DNA of 64,000 nucleotides from Fodinibacter sp038210185 (GCA_038210185.1 JBBQWX010000001.1:36064-100063); one strand, 5' to 3'; shown: positions 1 to 8,094, counted from the stretch's first letter. The notes: generated from the letters alone by a model not told the origin. Made by a program: numbers and translations.

Positions 1-431
1 CAGCGCACCCCGGCGTCGGCCGTCGCCGGTTCAGGGGCCGAGCCACCCCACAGGGGCGGGAACGGCCCCCAGCTGCGGTCGCCCGCGGGTGGGTAGCGCG
101 CCGCACGGGCCGCGACCACGGCATCCGACACGGTGGTCACCGAGGGCACGACGACGGCGGCGGCACCGGCGTCGAGGGCGGCGCCGATCCACCCGGGGTC
201 CACGGCCGGCACCCGCACGACGAGCGGGGCACCGGCGTCCCCGAGGGCGCGGCCGATCGCGTGGAGCCCGGCTCGGTCCAGCGGGCCGTGCTGCGCGTCG
301 ACCGCTACCCAGTCGAACCCGGCGGCCGCGAGCCGGCGGAGCAGGTCGACATCGCTGGTGAAGGTCCAGATGCCCCGCGAGGGTTCGGCCACCCCGCGGT
401 TGTCGCTGGTGGCGGTGCCGTCGTGCGCCAT
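1..431 (-). CDS. HpcH/HpaI-type aldolase, 3' end outside window
   Basis: Reading leftward from ATG at 431, an open frame of about 143 residues reaches the window edge without a stop. It contains DWVAVDAQHGPLD followed by stretches such as APLVVRVPAVDPGWIGAALDAG (residues ~70-90). This pattern fits the HpcH/HpaI family of metal-dependent class II aldolases, such as 4-hydroxy-2-oxoheptanedioate or 2-keto-3-deoxy-rhamnonate aldolase, in which the DGEH-like segment sits at the active site. Substrate cannot be told. The start lies only about 55 bases from the end of an IS630 remnant, so its natural promoter may have been replaced by the insertion. A start further upstream is unlikely because the IS begins there. 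Confidence 0.75.
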   Translation of the reverse strand, partial: MAHDGTATSDNRGVAEPSRGIWTFTSDVDLLRRLAAAGFDWVAVDAQHGPLDRAGLHAIGRALGDAGAPLVVRVPAVDPGWIGAALDAGAAAVVVPSVTTVSDAVVAARAARYPPAGDRSWGPFPPLWGGSAPEPATADAGVR

Positions 432-486
432 CACGTCCTCCGCAGTGGGGGTCACCCAGGGTCTCGAGCACCCGGTCCGGACGACC

Positions 487-1475
487 CTAGTGGACCGTCG
501 AAATGATCTGGCGGAGGGTTTCGGGGCCGCGTTGGACCTTGGTGATGATGTCTTGTGCGGTGGCTTTCCGGATGATTGGTTTGGGGTCGGTGTTCCAGTG
601 GTCGGCCCAGGTGGTGATGGCTTGGGAGAGGTCGTCGACGCTGGTGAAGGTGCCGCGGCGTAGTCGCCGGTCGGTGAGTTCCTTGAACCAGCGTTCGATC
701 GGGTTCACCCAGGAGCTGGACGTCGGGGTGAAGTGCAGGTGCCAGTCTCGTCGGTCACGGTGCGCGAGCCACTTCTTGATCTCGGGGTGCAGTGCGCGGA
801 CAGGTTGTCCAGGACCAACGTGCACGTCCCGCGGGGTACGGCGGCGTCGATCTGTTCGAAGAACCGCAGCACGTCGGCCCCGGTGTGACCCTTGTTCAGC
901 CCGGTGATGACCTGCCCGGTGGCGATGTTCATCGCAGCGAACAGGTCGATCGTGCCGTTGCGTTTGTGGTCGTGGGTCATCGTGCCGGCGCGGCCGGGCT
1001 TCATCGGCAGTGATTGCTGGGGGCGGTCCAGGGCCTGGCACTGGGTCTTCTCGTCGAAGGAGAACGCCACCGCCCGGGCCGGCAGGTTCAGGTAGAGCCC
1101 GACGACGTCGACGAGCTTGCCCTTGGCAAGTTCGGGTCGTTGCTGACCTTGAACGTCTCCGACCGCCAGGGCTTGAGGTTGTGGTCGGCCCAGATCTTGG
1201 CCACGGCGTCCTTGCCGATCCCGACCCGGGCCGCCATCAAGCGGGTCGACCAGTGAGGGGGAGGTATCAGCGGGGCGTTCGGTGTGGGTCAGCCGCAGGA
1301 CCTCTTCGATCGTGCCGGGGGGCAGTGCAGGTTTGCGGCCACGGCCTTCGGCGATCACCCCGACCCCGGCGGTGCCTGCTCGGTGAGCTTGGCGCGCCAC
1401 CGGCGCACCGCGTCCGCGATCATGAGCGCCATCTCGACGGCCCGGGCGCTGACCTCGCTACCGTCCACGCCCACG
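487..1475 (-). pseudogene. IS630-family transposase, multiply frameshifted
   Basis: Pieces of one DDE transposase can be read right to left in several frames. An N-terminal piece begins near 1432 (MALMIADAVRRWRAKLTEQ). The middle carries FSFDEKTQCQALDR (first catalytic Asp) and TLVLDNLSAHCTP (second Asp). The C-terminal piece, in another frame, carries SWVNPIERWFKELTDRR (catalytic Glu) and ends at 487. At least four frame changes are needed, near 1385, 1260, 1130 and 800. All three acidic residues survive, but no intact protein is encoded. The end at CTAG (487-490) fits TA target insertion by the IS630/Tc1 superfamily. A near-identical inverted copy of its last ~180 bases lies at 3271-3465. 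Confidence 0.85.
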
Positions 1476-1486
1476 GTGGACCCAGC

Positions 1487-1526
1487 GTGGACCCGACCAA
1501 GTCACGGTGGACCCAACCAAATCACG
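1487..1526. repeat. Tandem 20-bp direct repeat upstream of the sigma gene
   Basis: Two contiguous 20-base units, 1487-1506 and 1507-1526, have the form GTGGACCCRACCAARTCACG and differ at two positions. A partial third copy starts at 1476. They sit just upstream of the putative -10 element of the sigma gene, where an activator site, operator or -35 element would lie. They could instead be the outer end of the adjacent insertion sequence. Confidence 0.6.
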
Positions 1527-1548
1527 GGTGGCGCGCGTTTAATGGTGC
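1507..1548 (+). promoter_or_regulatory. Putative promoter of the ECF sigma gene
   Basis: TTTAAT at 1538-1543 lies five bases before ATG 1549, which fits a -10 hexamer for a leaderless transcript. About 20 bases upstream, CCAACC within the second 20-bp repeat could act as an ECF-type -35 element. This is inferred from spacing and composition only. Confidence 0.35.
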
Positions 1549-2085
1549 ATGGACCCCATGCACGGACCGGTCGTGGACCGGACTGACGACGAGGACTTCG
1601 TCGCGTTCGTCAACGCGCGCTGGGCGCCGCTCTACCGGTTCGCGTGGCTGCTGACCGGAGGTCACGAGAGCGCCGAGGACCTTCTGCAGCTGGCGCTGGA
1701 GAAGACCTACGTGAGGTGGGGGCGGATCCGGAGTATGGATGCGCCCGAGGCGTACGTCAGGCGCGTCTTGGCGAACACGGCGGTCTCGCAGTCGCGTCGC
1801 TCGTTCGTGCACCACGAGGTGAACCAGGCCGAGCTCCCCGAGTACGTGAGCGCCTCCTTCGAGGATGGCAGCGACTCCCGCTCCCTGCTGTGGCCGTTGG
1901 TCTGCGCGTTGCCACCACGACAACGCGCCGTGGTCGTCCTGAGGTTCTACGAGGACCTCACCGAGGCGCAGGTCGCCCAGGAGCTGGGGTGCTCGGTCGG
2001 CACGGTGAAGTCGCAAGGGCACGACGCGATGCAGTCCCTTCGCCGCGGGGTCGATGCGTGGGCAACCGGGGAGGTGACGGCATGA
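1549..2085 (+). CDS. ECF RNA polymerase sigma factor, SigE-like family
   Basis: A 178-residue protein with the two-domain layout of extracytoplasmic-function sigma factors. Region 2 spans roughly residues 20-90 (FVNARWAPLYRFAWLLTGG, then EDLLQLALEKTYVRW). Region 4 spans roughly 115-170 (LPPRQRAVVVLRFYEDL, then a helix-turn-helix around AQVAQELGCSVGTVKS). It would direct RNA polymerase to a small regulon, probably under control of the next gene, with which it overlaps by four bases (ATGA). ATG 1549 is chosen because a -10-like TTTAAT sits just upstream; ATG 1558 is an alternative. The module lies between inverted IS630 ends, so acquisition or loss by transposition is possible. Confidence 0.9.
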   Translation: MDPMHGPVVDRTDDEDFVAFVNARWAPLYRFAWLLTGGHESAEDLLQLALEKTYVRWGRIRSMDAPEAYVRRVLANTAVSQSRRSFVHHEVNQAELPEYVSASFEDGSDSRSLLWPLVCALPPRQRAVVVLRFYEDLTEAQVAQELGCSVGTVKSQGHDAMQSLRRGVDAWATGEVTA

Positions 2086-2987
2086 ACCTCGACGAGGAGC
2101 TGCGCGCGACATTGGCGTCCGAGTCCCAGCGCCGGGAGCCGCCGTTTGTGGACGCGAAAGAAATCCTGGCTCGCGGGAAGGCCAGGCAACGGCGGCGCAC
2201 GACGCTGCAGGCCGGCGTGGCTGCGGCAGCGGTCGCAGTGATCGGCATCGGAGCGTTCGGGTTCACCCGGGCCGACCGGACGTCGACAATGCCCGCGATG
2301 CCGCCCAGGCCGGTCACCACCACCGCGTTGGCACCCATCGCCCCGACCCTGGAGAACTGGGACTGTGTGGAGCGCCGATGCCTCAAGGCCGGCACCTATC
2401 GGGTCTGGCTCGGTAGCGGCGACGACGGAAACGCTCTGAGCGCAGAGCTGCGGGTGCCATGGCCTGACTGGTCGTCCTACGGTTACGTCCACCGGGTCTG
2501 GAAGGAGTCCGGCGATGGCTCAGTGATGCTCAACGTGTACGAGCCCGTTGCCATAGCCGGCTCGCAGCCCTGCGATAGCACCTCGGCGCCCGTCGACCAC
2601 CTCCCGCCCGACGCCACGGTGTACGACGTGGTCGGCCGCCTCCGAGACCTCCCTCAGTTCACCGGCGTCGAGGTACCGACGTTGGTGCCGGCCTACGGGC
2701 AAGAGACGATCCACCTGCGAATCCAGGCGGACAGCCTTCGGTGCGAAGCCGGGGACCAGTACAACCTGGCGGACATCAACGGCGGTGACGGCGTGGGCAC
2801 CACCGAAGGCTGGGGCGGTGACTCCGACGTCGACCTCGGGCGGAAGGTCGTCATCGACTTCTGGGTCTTCGACCTGGACGGGCAGAACATCGTAGTGGAG
2901 GCGCGCCACGAGGGCCGCCCCTCGGCCGCGATGATCAAGCAGCTCTACCAGGTCCGCCAGTCAGTCCGGTTCGTCTCCGGGGAGTGA
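2082..2987 (+). CDS. Membrane-anchored protein coupled to the sigma factor, candidate anti-sigma
   Basis: The 301-residue product starts at ATG 2082, overlapping the sigma stop codon. A ~40-residue cytoplasmic N-terminus with a basic stretch (GKARQRRRTT) precedes one transmembrane helix at residues ~43-61. An extracellular domain of ~230 residues follows, with several cysteines (NWDCVERRCLKAG) and many acidic residues. This topology and the translational coupling match actinobacterial anti-sigma or sensor partners of SigE-like factors. I see no zinc-binding HxxxCxxC anti-sigma motif in the N-terminus. The anti-sigma role is therefore inferred from position and topology. Confidence 0.65.
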   Translation: MNLDEELRATLASESQRREPPFVDAKEILARGKARQRRRTTLQAGVAAAAVAVIGIGAFGFTRADRTSTMPAMPPRPVTTTALAPIAPTLENWDCVERRCLKAGTYRVWLGSGDDGNALSAELRVPWPDWSSYGYVHRVWKESGDGSVMLNVYEPVAIAGSQPCDSTSAPVDHLPPDATVYDVVGRLRDLPQFTGVEVPTLVPAYGQETIHLRIQADSLRCEAGDQYNLADINGGDGVGTTEGWGGDSDVDLGRKVVIDFWVFDLDGQNIVVEARHEGRPSAAMIKQLYQVRQSVRFVSGE

Positions 2988-3037
2988 CTCTCCGCTGTTG
3001 CCCTGCAATCAGTTGGTGTGGAAGCCGGGCGAGACGC

Positions 3038-3270
3038 GTTGATGTCCTCAGCATCGAGGACCGACCAGTGTGGCTCTGGGGTCGCGACCAGCAGGGCACG
3101 TTCGTCGAACGCGAGAACGTGCCAGGAAGGGCTTGGTCCACGGGCGAAGACGAGGGCAAATTCTGGATGCACCATGCAGCCTTCGAGTTCTTGACCTTTC
3201 GTTTCCTGGCCCGCGGAACCAGGAACGACGCTCCCACGGCTCGCGCCGATGTGGTTATTCGGGCGACGAA
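3038..3270 (+). pseudogene. Possible truncated gene cut by the IS630 fragment
   Basis: In one forward frame the segment reads as protein-like sequence (VDVLSIEDRPVWLWGRDQQG, later WSTGEDEGKFWMHHAAFEF). It lacks a convincing start and merges into the transposase fragment at 3271. The pattern of an acidic loop followed by VWLWG resembles the middle of SMI1/KNR4-type immunity proteins, but the match is weak. Taken together, 2988-3617 holds no intact gene: this remnant, the IS fragment, and about 150 bases with no recognisable feature. Confidence 0.3.
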
Positions 3271-3465
3271 GAACTCACCGACCGGCGACTACGCCGCGGC
3301 ACCTTCACCAGCGTCGACGACCTCTCCCAAGCCATCACCACCTGGGCCGACCACTGGAACACCGACCCCAAACCAATCATCCGGAAAGCCACCGCCGAAG
3401 ACATCATCACCAAGGTCCAGTGCGGACGCGAAACCCTCCGCCAGATCAATTCGCCGACGGACCAC
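3271..3465 (+). mobile_element. IS630 transposase C-terminal fragment, inverted copy
   Basis: The forward strand encodes ELTDRRLRRGTFTSVDDL and continues to ETLRQI. This matches the C-terminus of the 487-1475 transposase almost residue for residue, on the opposite strand. Similarity begins at 3271 and ends at CACTAG (TA at 3466-3467), just as the first copy ends at CTAG 487-490. Only the last ~65 codons remain. The sigma/anti-sigma pair is therefore flanked by two outward-facing transposase 3' ends. Confidence 0.85.
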
Positions 3466-3617
3466 TAGCGGAGCGATGACCCGCGCTGGTCGGCCCGCGC
3501 CGTGATGCCGCTCTCGAACGGCCGCCGGTTGCCGTCCGCAGCGCCACCATGGAGCCGGAGGCCGGGCGCCAGGACGCGCACCGGCGGGTCGACGTCCCGG
3601 CTGCCCCGGGAGCCACC

Positions 3618-4091
3618 ATGTCCACCTTCCCTGCCCCTCACACCGCACCGCACCACGTCCGCGCGCGCCCCGGCCCGGCAGCACGCCGGTTCGGCTACGT
3701 TGTCGGCGCCGCCGTCAACGCCGTGATGCTGTACCTGATCAACCGCAGCCCCGGCTGGGAGGCCGTGCCCTTCCTCACCGATGCCACGACCCAGGTGCTC
3801 GCCCTGGTCAACGCCTCGATGGCCACCGGCCTCGTCGCGAACCTCGCCTACCTCAAGTGGGACCCCGCGTGGCTCAAGGCGCTCGGCGACCTCGTCACCA
3901 CCTCGGTCGGGGTGCTTTCGATGGTGCGCGTCTGGCAGGTGTGGCCCCTCGACTTCTCCGACGGTTCGGCGTGGAACGTGATCGCCCGCGTGCTCGTCGG
4001 CGTCGGTATCGTCGGCGGCCTCATCGGAGCCATCGCGTCGGTCGCACGGTTCTTCCGCGCCCTGGCGGTGCCGCCGAGGCCCACGGACTGA
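3618..4091 (+). CDS. Small integral membrane protein of unknown function
   Basis: A 157-residue protein from ATG 3618, preceded by GGGAG at good ribosome-binding distance; the frame stays open upstream to 3549. After a ~30-residue Pro/His/Arg-rich N-terminus there are about four hydrophobic segments: GYVVGAAVNAVMLYLI; ALVNASMATGLVANLAYL; LGDLVTTSVGVLSMV; and VIARVLVGVGIVGGLIGAIA. No catalytic motif is visible. It resembles small conserved actinobacterial membrane proteins in general. Its 3' end is followed 15 bases later by the first hairpin repeat cluster. Confidence 0.7.
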   Translation: MSTFPAPHTAPHHVRARPGPAARRFGYVVGAAVNAVMLYLINRSPGWEAVPFLTDATTQVLALVNASMATGLVANLAYLKWDPAWLKALGDLVTTSVGVLSMVRVWQVWPLDFSDGSAWNVIARVLVGVGIVGGLIGAIASVARFFRALAVPPRPTD

Positions 4092-4106
4092 CCGAAGCGA
4101 GCGCCT

Positions 4107-4244
4107 GTACTCGGAGTGACCTATCGGTCGATCTGGGTACAGCACCCCAGGCCCGCGTGTACCTCCAGTGACCTATCGGTCGATCTGGGTACAGCACCCC
4201 AGGCCCAGGCGTACCCCCAGTGACCTATTGGTCGATCTGGGTAC
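4107..4244. repeat. Hairpin repeat cluster A: three 34-bp units
   Basis: Three 34-base units at 4107-4140, 4159-4192 and 4211-4244 (period 52) each start and end with GTAC. Each contains GTGACCTATYGGTCGATCTG. Each unit is an imperfect palindrome, with outer arms GTAC/GTAC and an inner GACC-TATY-GGTC stem-loop. The spacers share CAGCACCCCAGGCCC. The cluster lies between the ends of two convergent genes, 2 bases from the stop at 4247-4249. Confidence 0.9.
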
Positions 4245-4246
4245 GG

Positions 4247-4753
4247 TCAGCGCGAGTCCTTCTTCGCCTGTCTCGCCGCGCCCTTCGCACGTGAGGACGC
4301 GTCGCGCTTGAGCCCGCCGGTGGTCTTCGTCGCACGCCGTCGCGTGCTGGCGCCCGAGGCCGACCCGCCACCACCACCGGTTGCCGACCCCGGACCGGTC
4401 GACCCCCCGCAGCGCTGCCGCCGCTGCGAGCCGCTCGGCCTTGAGCTCCTCGGCGGCCGCCCTGGCGACCACGTCAACGCGGGCGCTGACCCGGGCAAGC
4501 GCCAGCTCGAAGACCTCGGCCTTCGCGGCGTTGCCCGCGTTGCCAGGGCGGGCGTGGCCGCGGGCACCGCTCAGGCGCACCCGTGACGCCCCCGTCTGCC
4601 GGTAGAGCTTGACGTACTTCGACCTCGCACGCCGCACCCGGGTATGCAGCTCGAGCAGGGCGTCTCGTCGAGCTCGTCCATCCCTTTCGGCTCGGCCTCG
4701 CGCACCAGGTCGGCCTGTGCGGCGGTGAGGAACCGGGGGATCTCGACGGTCAT
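4247..4753 (-). pseudogene. Conserved actinobacterial basic protein broken by two frameshifts
   Basis: The coding sense passes through three frames. It starts at ATG 4753 with MTVEIPRFLTAAQADLVREA. After a frame change near 4663 (GAGACG where GAGGACG is expected) it continues LLELHTRVRRARSKYVKLYR, then NAAKAEVFELALARVSARV. After a second change in the C-run near 4405-4410 it ends in a basic Ser/Gly-rich tail with RAKGAARQAKKDSR. With one base restored at each site it would be a ~168-residue conserved actinobacterial protein of unknown function, rich in basic residues and possibly nucleic-acid binding. Both lesions are single-base indels and one is in a homopolymer, so sequencing error is a serious alternative. 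Confidence 0.7.
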
Positions 4754-4770
4754 GGGTCGTCCTCTCGCGG

Positions 4771-4795
4771 CGCCACGCGGCCCTTCCGCGTGGCG
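4771..4795. terminator. Perfect hairpin between ligase and the next gene
   Basis: CGCCACGCGG (4771-4780) and CCGCGTGGCG (4786-4795) form a perfect 10-bp stem with the five-base loop CCCTT. It lies about 90 bases past the ligase stop and just upstream of ATG 4753. It probably ends ligase transcripts, although no U-tract is present. Confidence 0.6.
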
Positions 4796-4885
4796 GGCGA
4801 CCGCGTGCGAGGCGTGGCACGCGGCATCGCGTCGAGCCTCGTCGCAGCCCTCCTTGCTGTCACCGGCAGGCCCACTGGGTGCGGG

Positions 4886-6433
4886 TCACCCGCCTGCGCC
4901 GCCCGGCGCGAGTGCCTGCACCGTCGCGATGGTGTCGGCCTCGTCGGCGGCCTTGTCGTCGCGGTACCGCAGCACCCGGGCGAACCTCAGGGCGACTCCC
5001 CCGGGATAGCGCCTCGAGCGCTGCAGGCCGTCGAAGGCGATCTCGACGACCTGCTCGGGGCGCACCTCGACCACCCAGCCCTGTGTGCCGTCGACCGCGA
5101 GCTCGGTGAACCGCACGGTCTGCCAGCGCAGCATCTCGTCGGTCATGCCCTTGAAGGTCTTGCCGATCATGACGAAGCCGCCGGTCTCGGGGTCGCGGGC
5201 GCCGAGGTGGATGTTGGACAGGGTGCCCCGGCGGCGGCCGGACCCCCACTCGACGGCGAGCACGACGAGGTCGAGGGTGTGGGTGGGCTTGACCTTCACC
5301 CAGCCGCTCCCCCGGCGGCCGGCGGCGTACCGGCTGTCGGCGGCCTTGACGACGACACCCTCATGGCCGGCGGCGACCAGCTCGGTGAAGAACGTCTCGG
5401 CCGCCGCGAGGTCGCTGGTCAGCAGGCGCGGGACGACCAGATGCGGGGCGAGGTCGACCAGGGCATCGTGCCGCACCCGGGCCGGTTCGTCGATGAGGTC
5501 GGCGCCGTCGCGGTGGAGCAGGTCGAAGCAGAACGTCGTGAGCGGCACCCGCTCGCGCAGCCCCACGACGTCAGCGGTGCTGGCGGTGCGGGAGCCGGTG
5601 ACCTGGAACGGTGCCGGCCGCCCGTCGTCGAGCATCACGATGGCCTCGCCGTCGAGCACGAGATCGCCCCCGGGCAGCGCCGCCACGGCCTCGACGACCT
5701 CGGGCACGCGCTCGGTGATCTCGTCGAGGCTGCGGGTGTAGACGGTGACCTCGCCCGAGCGCCGGTGCACCTGGATGCGGATGCCGTCGAGCTTGCCGTC
5801 GACGAGCAGGTCACCACCACCGACGGCCGTGACCGCCTCGGCGGCGGTCTTTGCGGAGGCCGCGAGCATCGGGCGCACCGGCCGCCCCACGACGAGACCG
5901 ACCTGCTCCAGCGCTGCGGCCCCACCGGTGGCGGCGAGCGTGGCGACCTCCGCCGCGGTGCCAGCGAGCATCGTGGCGCGGCGCACGACGACATCGGGCA
6001 CGGCATACGCCGCGGCGATCGCAGCGAGCACCACTCCGTCGAGGGCGCCCTGGCGGAGGTTGCCGGTGATCAGGTCGACGAGGAAGCGCTGCTCGTCTGC
6101 GGTGGCCCGGCCCATCAGCGTCGTGAGCTCGGCACGGCGCGATGCCGTGGAGCCGGCGCCCGCGGTGCTGGCCAGCCGCCTGAACGCGGCGTCGACCTCG
6201 GCGACCGTGAGCCCGGGCTCGTCGGCCGGCTCGGGCAGTGACCCGAGCGAGCGAAAACCGACCCCGAGGCGGCGCTGCGGAAGCACCCCGGACAGGTGCG
6301 AGACGACCACCCCCACCTCGGCCGGGTCGCACCGGGCGAACAGGGCGGCCAGGGCCTGCGTCTTCGCGGTGCGCGAGCGGGTCGCGGCGACCGCGTGCGA
6401 GGCGGCGACCACCTCGGCGAGCGTGACGTCCAT
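4886..6433 (-). CDS. ATP-dependent DNA ligase (LigB-like)
   Basis: A 515-residue protein. An N-terminal helical DNA-binding domain occupies roughly residues 1-190. The nucleotidyltransferase domain follows, with the adenylation motif VDGKLDGIRIQVHR; the Lys near residue 213 should carry AMP. Downstream lie motif-like segments DLVLDGEAIVM, EGVVVKAADSRYAAG and WVKVKP, and then an OB-fold region. Size and order fit the stand-alone ATP ligases of actinobacteria (mycobacterial LigB type), which seal nicks in repair alongside the essential NAD-dependent LigA. The start MDVTLAEVV at 6433 is preferred over an upstream extension rich in Arg. CAGGAT lies six bases before this ATG, which would suit a leaderless promoter. 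Confidence 0.93.
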   Translation of the reverse strand: MDVTLAEVVAASHAVAATRSRTAKTQALAALFARCDPAEVGVVVSHLSGVLPQRRLGVGFRSLGSLPEPADEPGLTVAEVDAAFRRLASTAGAGSTASRRAELTTLMGRATADEQRFLVDLITGNLRQGALDGVVLAAIAAAYAVPDVVVRRATMLAGTAAEVATLAATGGAAALEQVGLVVGRPVRPMLAASAKTAAEAVTAVGGGDLLVDGKLDGIRIQVHRRSGEVTVYTRSLDEITERVPEVVEAVAALPGGDLVLDGEAIVMLDDGRPAPFQVTGSRTASTADVVGLRERVPLTTFCFDLLHRDGADLIDEPARVRHDALVDLAPHLVVPRLLTSDLAAAETFFTELVAAGHEGVVVKAADSRYAAGRRGSGWVKVKPTHTLDLVVLAVEWGSGRRRGTLSNIHLGARDPETGGFVMIGKTFKGMTDEMLRWQTVRFTELAVDGTQGWVVEVRPEQVVEIAFDGLQRSRRYPGGVALRFARVLRYRDDKAADEADTIATVQALAPGGAGG

Positions 6434-6471
6434 CCGCACATCCTGCCGCCGGGCACCGACACCCGCCCCGG

Positions 6472-7143
6472 TCACCCGGCGCGCTCGACCCGCCAGTCGA
6501 TGGGCGTGCAGCGGCCGTTGTTCGACTTCTCGGCGGAGCACGCAGTCACCCCGGCGACCAACGGCATCCTCGCCTCGATGGTGAACCGGTCACCGGGCCG
6601 GGTCGGTGGCGGGTCGATGTGCAGCTCGCCGTGCTCGTCGGTCCACACGTCCATGAACACGTTGAGCGTCGTGCCGATCCGGTCGGGGTCGACATCGAAC
6701 GCCGCGAGGGCGTCGCACAGGTTGCCGAAGCACGAGGGGTGAGGGGCGCCGCCGAACTCGGGGTAGAGCAGGTCGAAGGTCGCCTGGCTGCATGGCGTCA
6801 GCGTGAGGTCGTTCACCCCCACGGTGTCGTCGACGACGTCGGCCATGACCCGGCTGCGGTTGGACCACAGGCTCGATCCGGTCGAGACGTAGATCGAGTT
6901 GCCGAAGTCGGTGGTGCGCCCCGACGAGAACACCTCGGCGACGTCGCCCGCGGCCACGAGGTAGAGGTCGCTCACCTGCTCGCCGCACGGGTCGACCACC
7001 GTGAGCCGGTTACCGGGGGCCAGCTCCACGGCGACCCCACTCTGGGGGGCGATGCGGGCCCAGCCATCGCCCGGCGCCTCGGCCGACCCCGCGTAGGCCG
7101 GGGGCTCACCCGAGCGTGGGAAACGGACTCGAGCGGGGTTCAC
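6472..7143 (-). CDS. DUF1989 / urea-carboxylase-associated family protein
   Basis: A 223-residue product starting at GTG 7143, which overlaps the stop of the upstream gene (GTGA). Family-like segments are LTVVDPCGEQVSDLYLV near residue 50, SRVMADVV, DLTLTPCSQATFDLLYP, SCFGNLCDAL, LNVFMDVW and a C-terminal GVTACSAEKSNNGRCTPIDW. These correspond to the conserved Cys-rich core of DUF1989 proteins, found beside urea carboxylase and guanidine-degradation genes and in some hydroxyurea/hydroxyguanidine contexts. Its biochemical activity is not established to my knowledge. Coupling to a GntA-like N-hydroxylase suggests a guanidino or ureido substrate. Confidence 0.8.
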   Translation of the reverse strand: MNPARVRFPRSGEPPAYAGSAEAPGDGWARIAPQSGVAVELAPGNRLTVVDPCGEQVSDLYLVAAGDVAEVFSSGRTTDFGNSIYVSTGSSLWSNRSRVMADVVDDTVGVNDLTLTPCSQATFDLLYPEFGGAPHPSCFGNLCDALAAFDVDPDRIGTTLNVFMDVWTDEHGELHIDPPPTRPGDRFTIEARMPLVAGVTACSAEKSNNGRCTPIDWRVERAG

Positions 7144-7895
7144 CGCTCGTCCGGAGCGACGGGTGAGGAGGGGGGCACGGCATCCGGGTCGGGCTCGAAG
7201 GGCGGGGTCCAGTCGTCCGGAACCGCTCGCCCGGCATACTGCCGCGCCTCGGAGGTCTCGCCGTGGTCGCTGACCATCGGGTTCAGGGAGCCCTGCAGCT
7301 CGGTGTCGCGACGGCGGATCGTGTCGCGCATCCGCAGGTAGCCGCCGTCGGCGCGCATCCGCTCGAACTGCGAGTGCAGGTTGAACACGAGGGTCGGCAG
7401 CGGGGCACGGCGGGCGACCCGCGAGGCGCTGGGGTGCAGGCCCACGACGAAGAAGGCCGTGCCCGCCACGCTGAACGCGAAGTGCGGGTTCTCCGGATCG
7501 GCCGCGACGCCGTCGGCCCACGGGGCGTCGTCGGTGTCGTGGAGGTGCTGCAGGGCGCCCCAGAGCAGGGCCTCGAAGGTCTGCTCGTCCTGCGGCACCG
7601 GGCCGCGGAAGCACGCGACGAACGACACGAGGTCGCCGTCGGGGTCGACCTCGTGGGCGTACTGCGCGAGGACCTCGCCCAAGGTGTCGAGCGAGCCCCC
7701 CGTGCTCGTGTCGGCGAGGTCGTCGAGCACCACCAGGGTGGCGGCGTCGCGACGGAACACCGACCGGGCTCCCAGGCACGGGAACTCGGGATGCGCCACC
7801 ATCTCCTCGAGGGCAGCGACGATGTCGCTGCCCGGACGGTCGCCGAGGTCCTCGGCGGCCCGCTCCTCGAGCAGCTCCTCGAGGGGGTCGTTCAT
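7140..7895 (-). CDS. YqcI/YcgG (GntA-like) heme-type N-hydroxylase family protein
   Basis: A 251-residue protein. The segment HPEFPCLGARSVFRRD near residue 40 matches the conserved N-terminal signature of the YqcI/YcgG family. Later family-like stretches include FVACFRGP, FEALLWGALQHLHDTD, NPHFAFSVAGTAFFVVGLHP and PTLVFNLHSQFERMR. Members include heme-dependent enzymes that hydroxylate arginine-type guanidino nitrogens (GntA of guanitoxin synthesis, DcsA of D-cycloserine synthesis). The activity here is inferred from that family. ATG 7895 is used because the upstream sequence loses family character. The gene is followed by its coupled DUF1989 partner. Confidence 0.8.
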   Translation of the reverse strand: MNDPLEELLEERAAEDLGDRPGSDIVAALEEMVAHPEFPCLGARSVFRRDAATLVVLDDLADTSTGGSLDTLGEVLAQYAHEVDPDGDLVSFVACFRGPVPQDEQTFEALLWGALQHLHDTDDAPWADGVAADPENPHFAFSVAGTAFFVVGLHPSASRVARRAPLPTLVFNLHSQFERMRADGGYLRMRDTIRRRDTELQGSLNPMVSDHGETSEARQYAGRAVPDDWTPPFEPDPDAVPPSSPVAPDER

Positions 7896-8041
7896 CGAAC
7901 GCCGCCGAGTGGGGGCTTGCGGTCGGTCACGGGTGCTCCTCGCGTCGGTCCTCACATGCTCGCGCATACCCGCGGCGCGACGGGGGTATCCGCTCCTACC
8001 ACTGGGCGGCGTCGAGGGATGCGTCACACCCCCGCCCGTCC

Positions 8042-8094
8042 CGAGTCGGGTGCTTGAAGGGTCGCCAGGGCAGGCCACGCGAGCACCCAACTCC
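8042..8094. repeat. Large palindrome, degenerate copy, 3' of kdpE
   Basis: CGAGTCGGGTGCT (from 8042) and AGCACCCAACTC (ending 8094) form imperfect arms around a centre containing GGTCGCCAGGGC. It belongs to the same family as 25482-25533 and 26617-26670. It lies 7 bases past the kdpE stop and could help terminate the kdp transcript. Confidence 0.7.
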
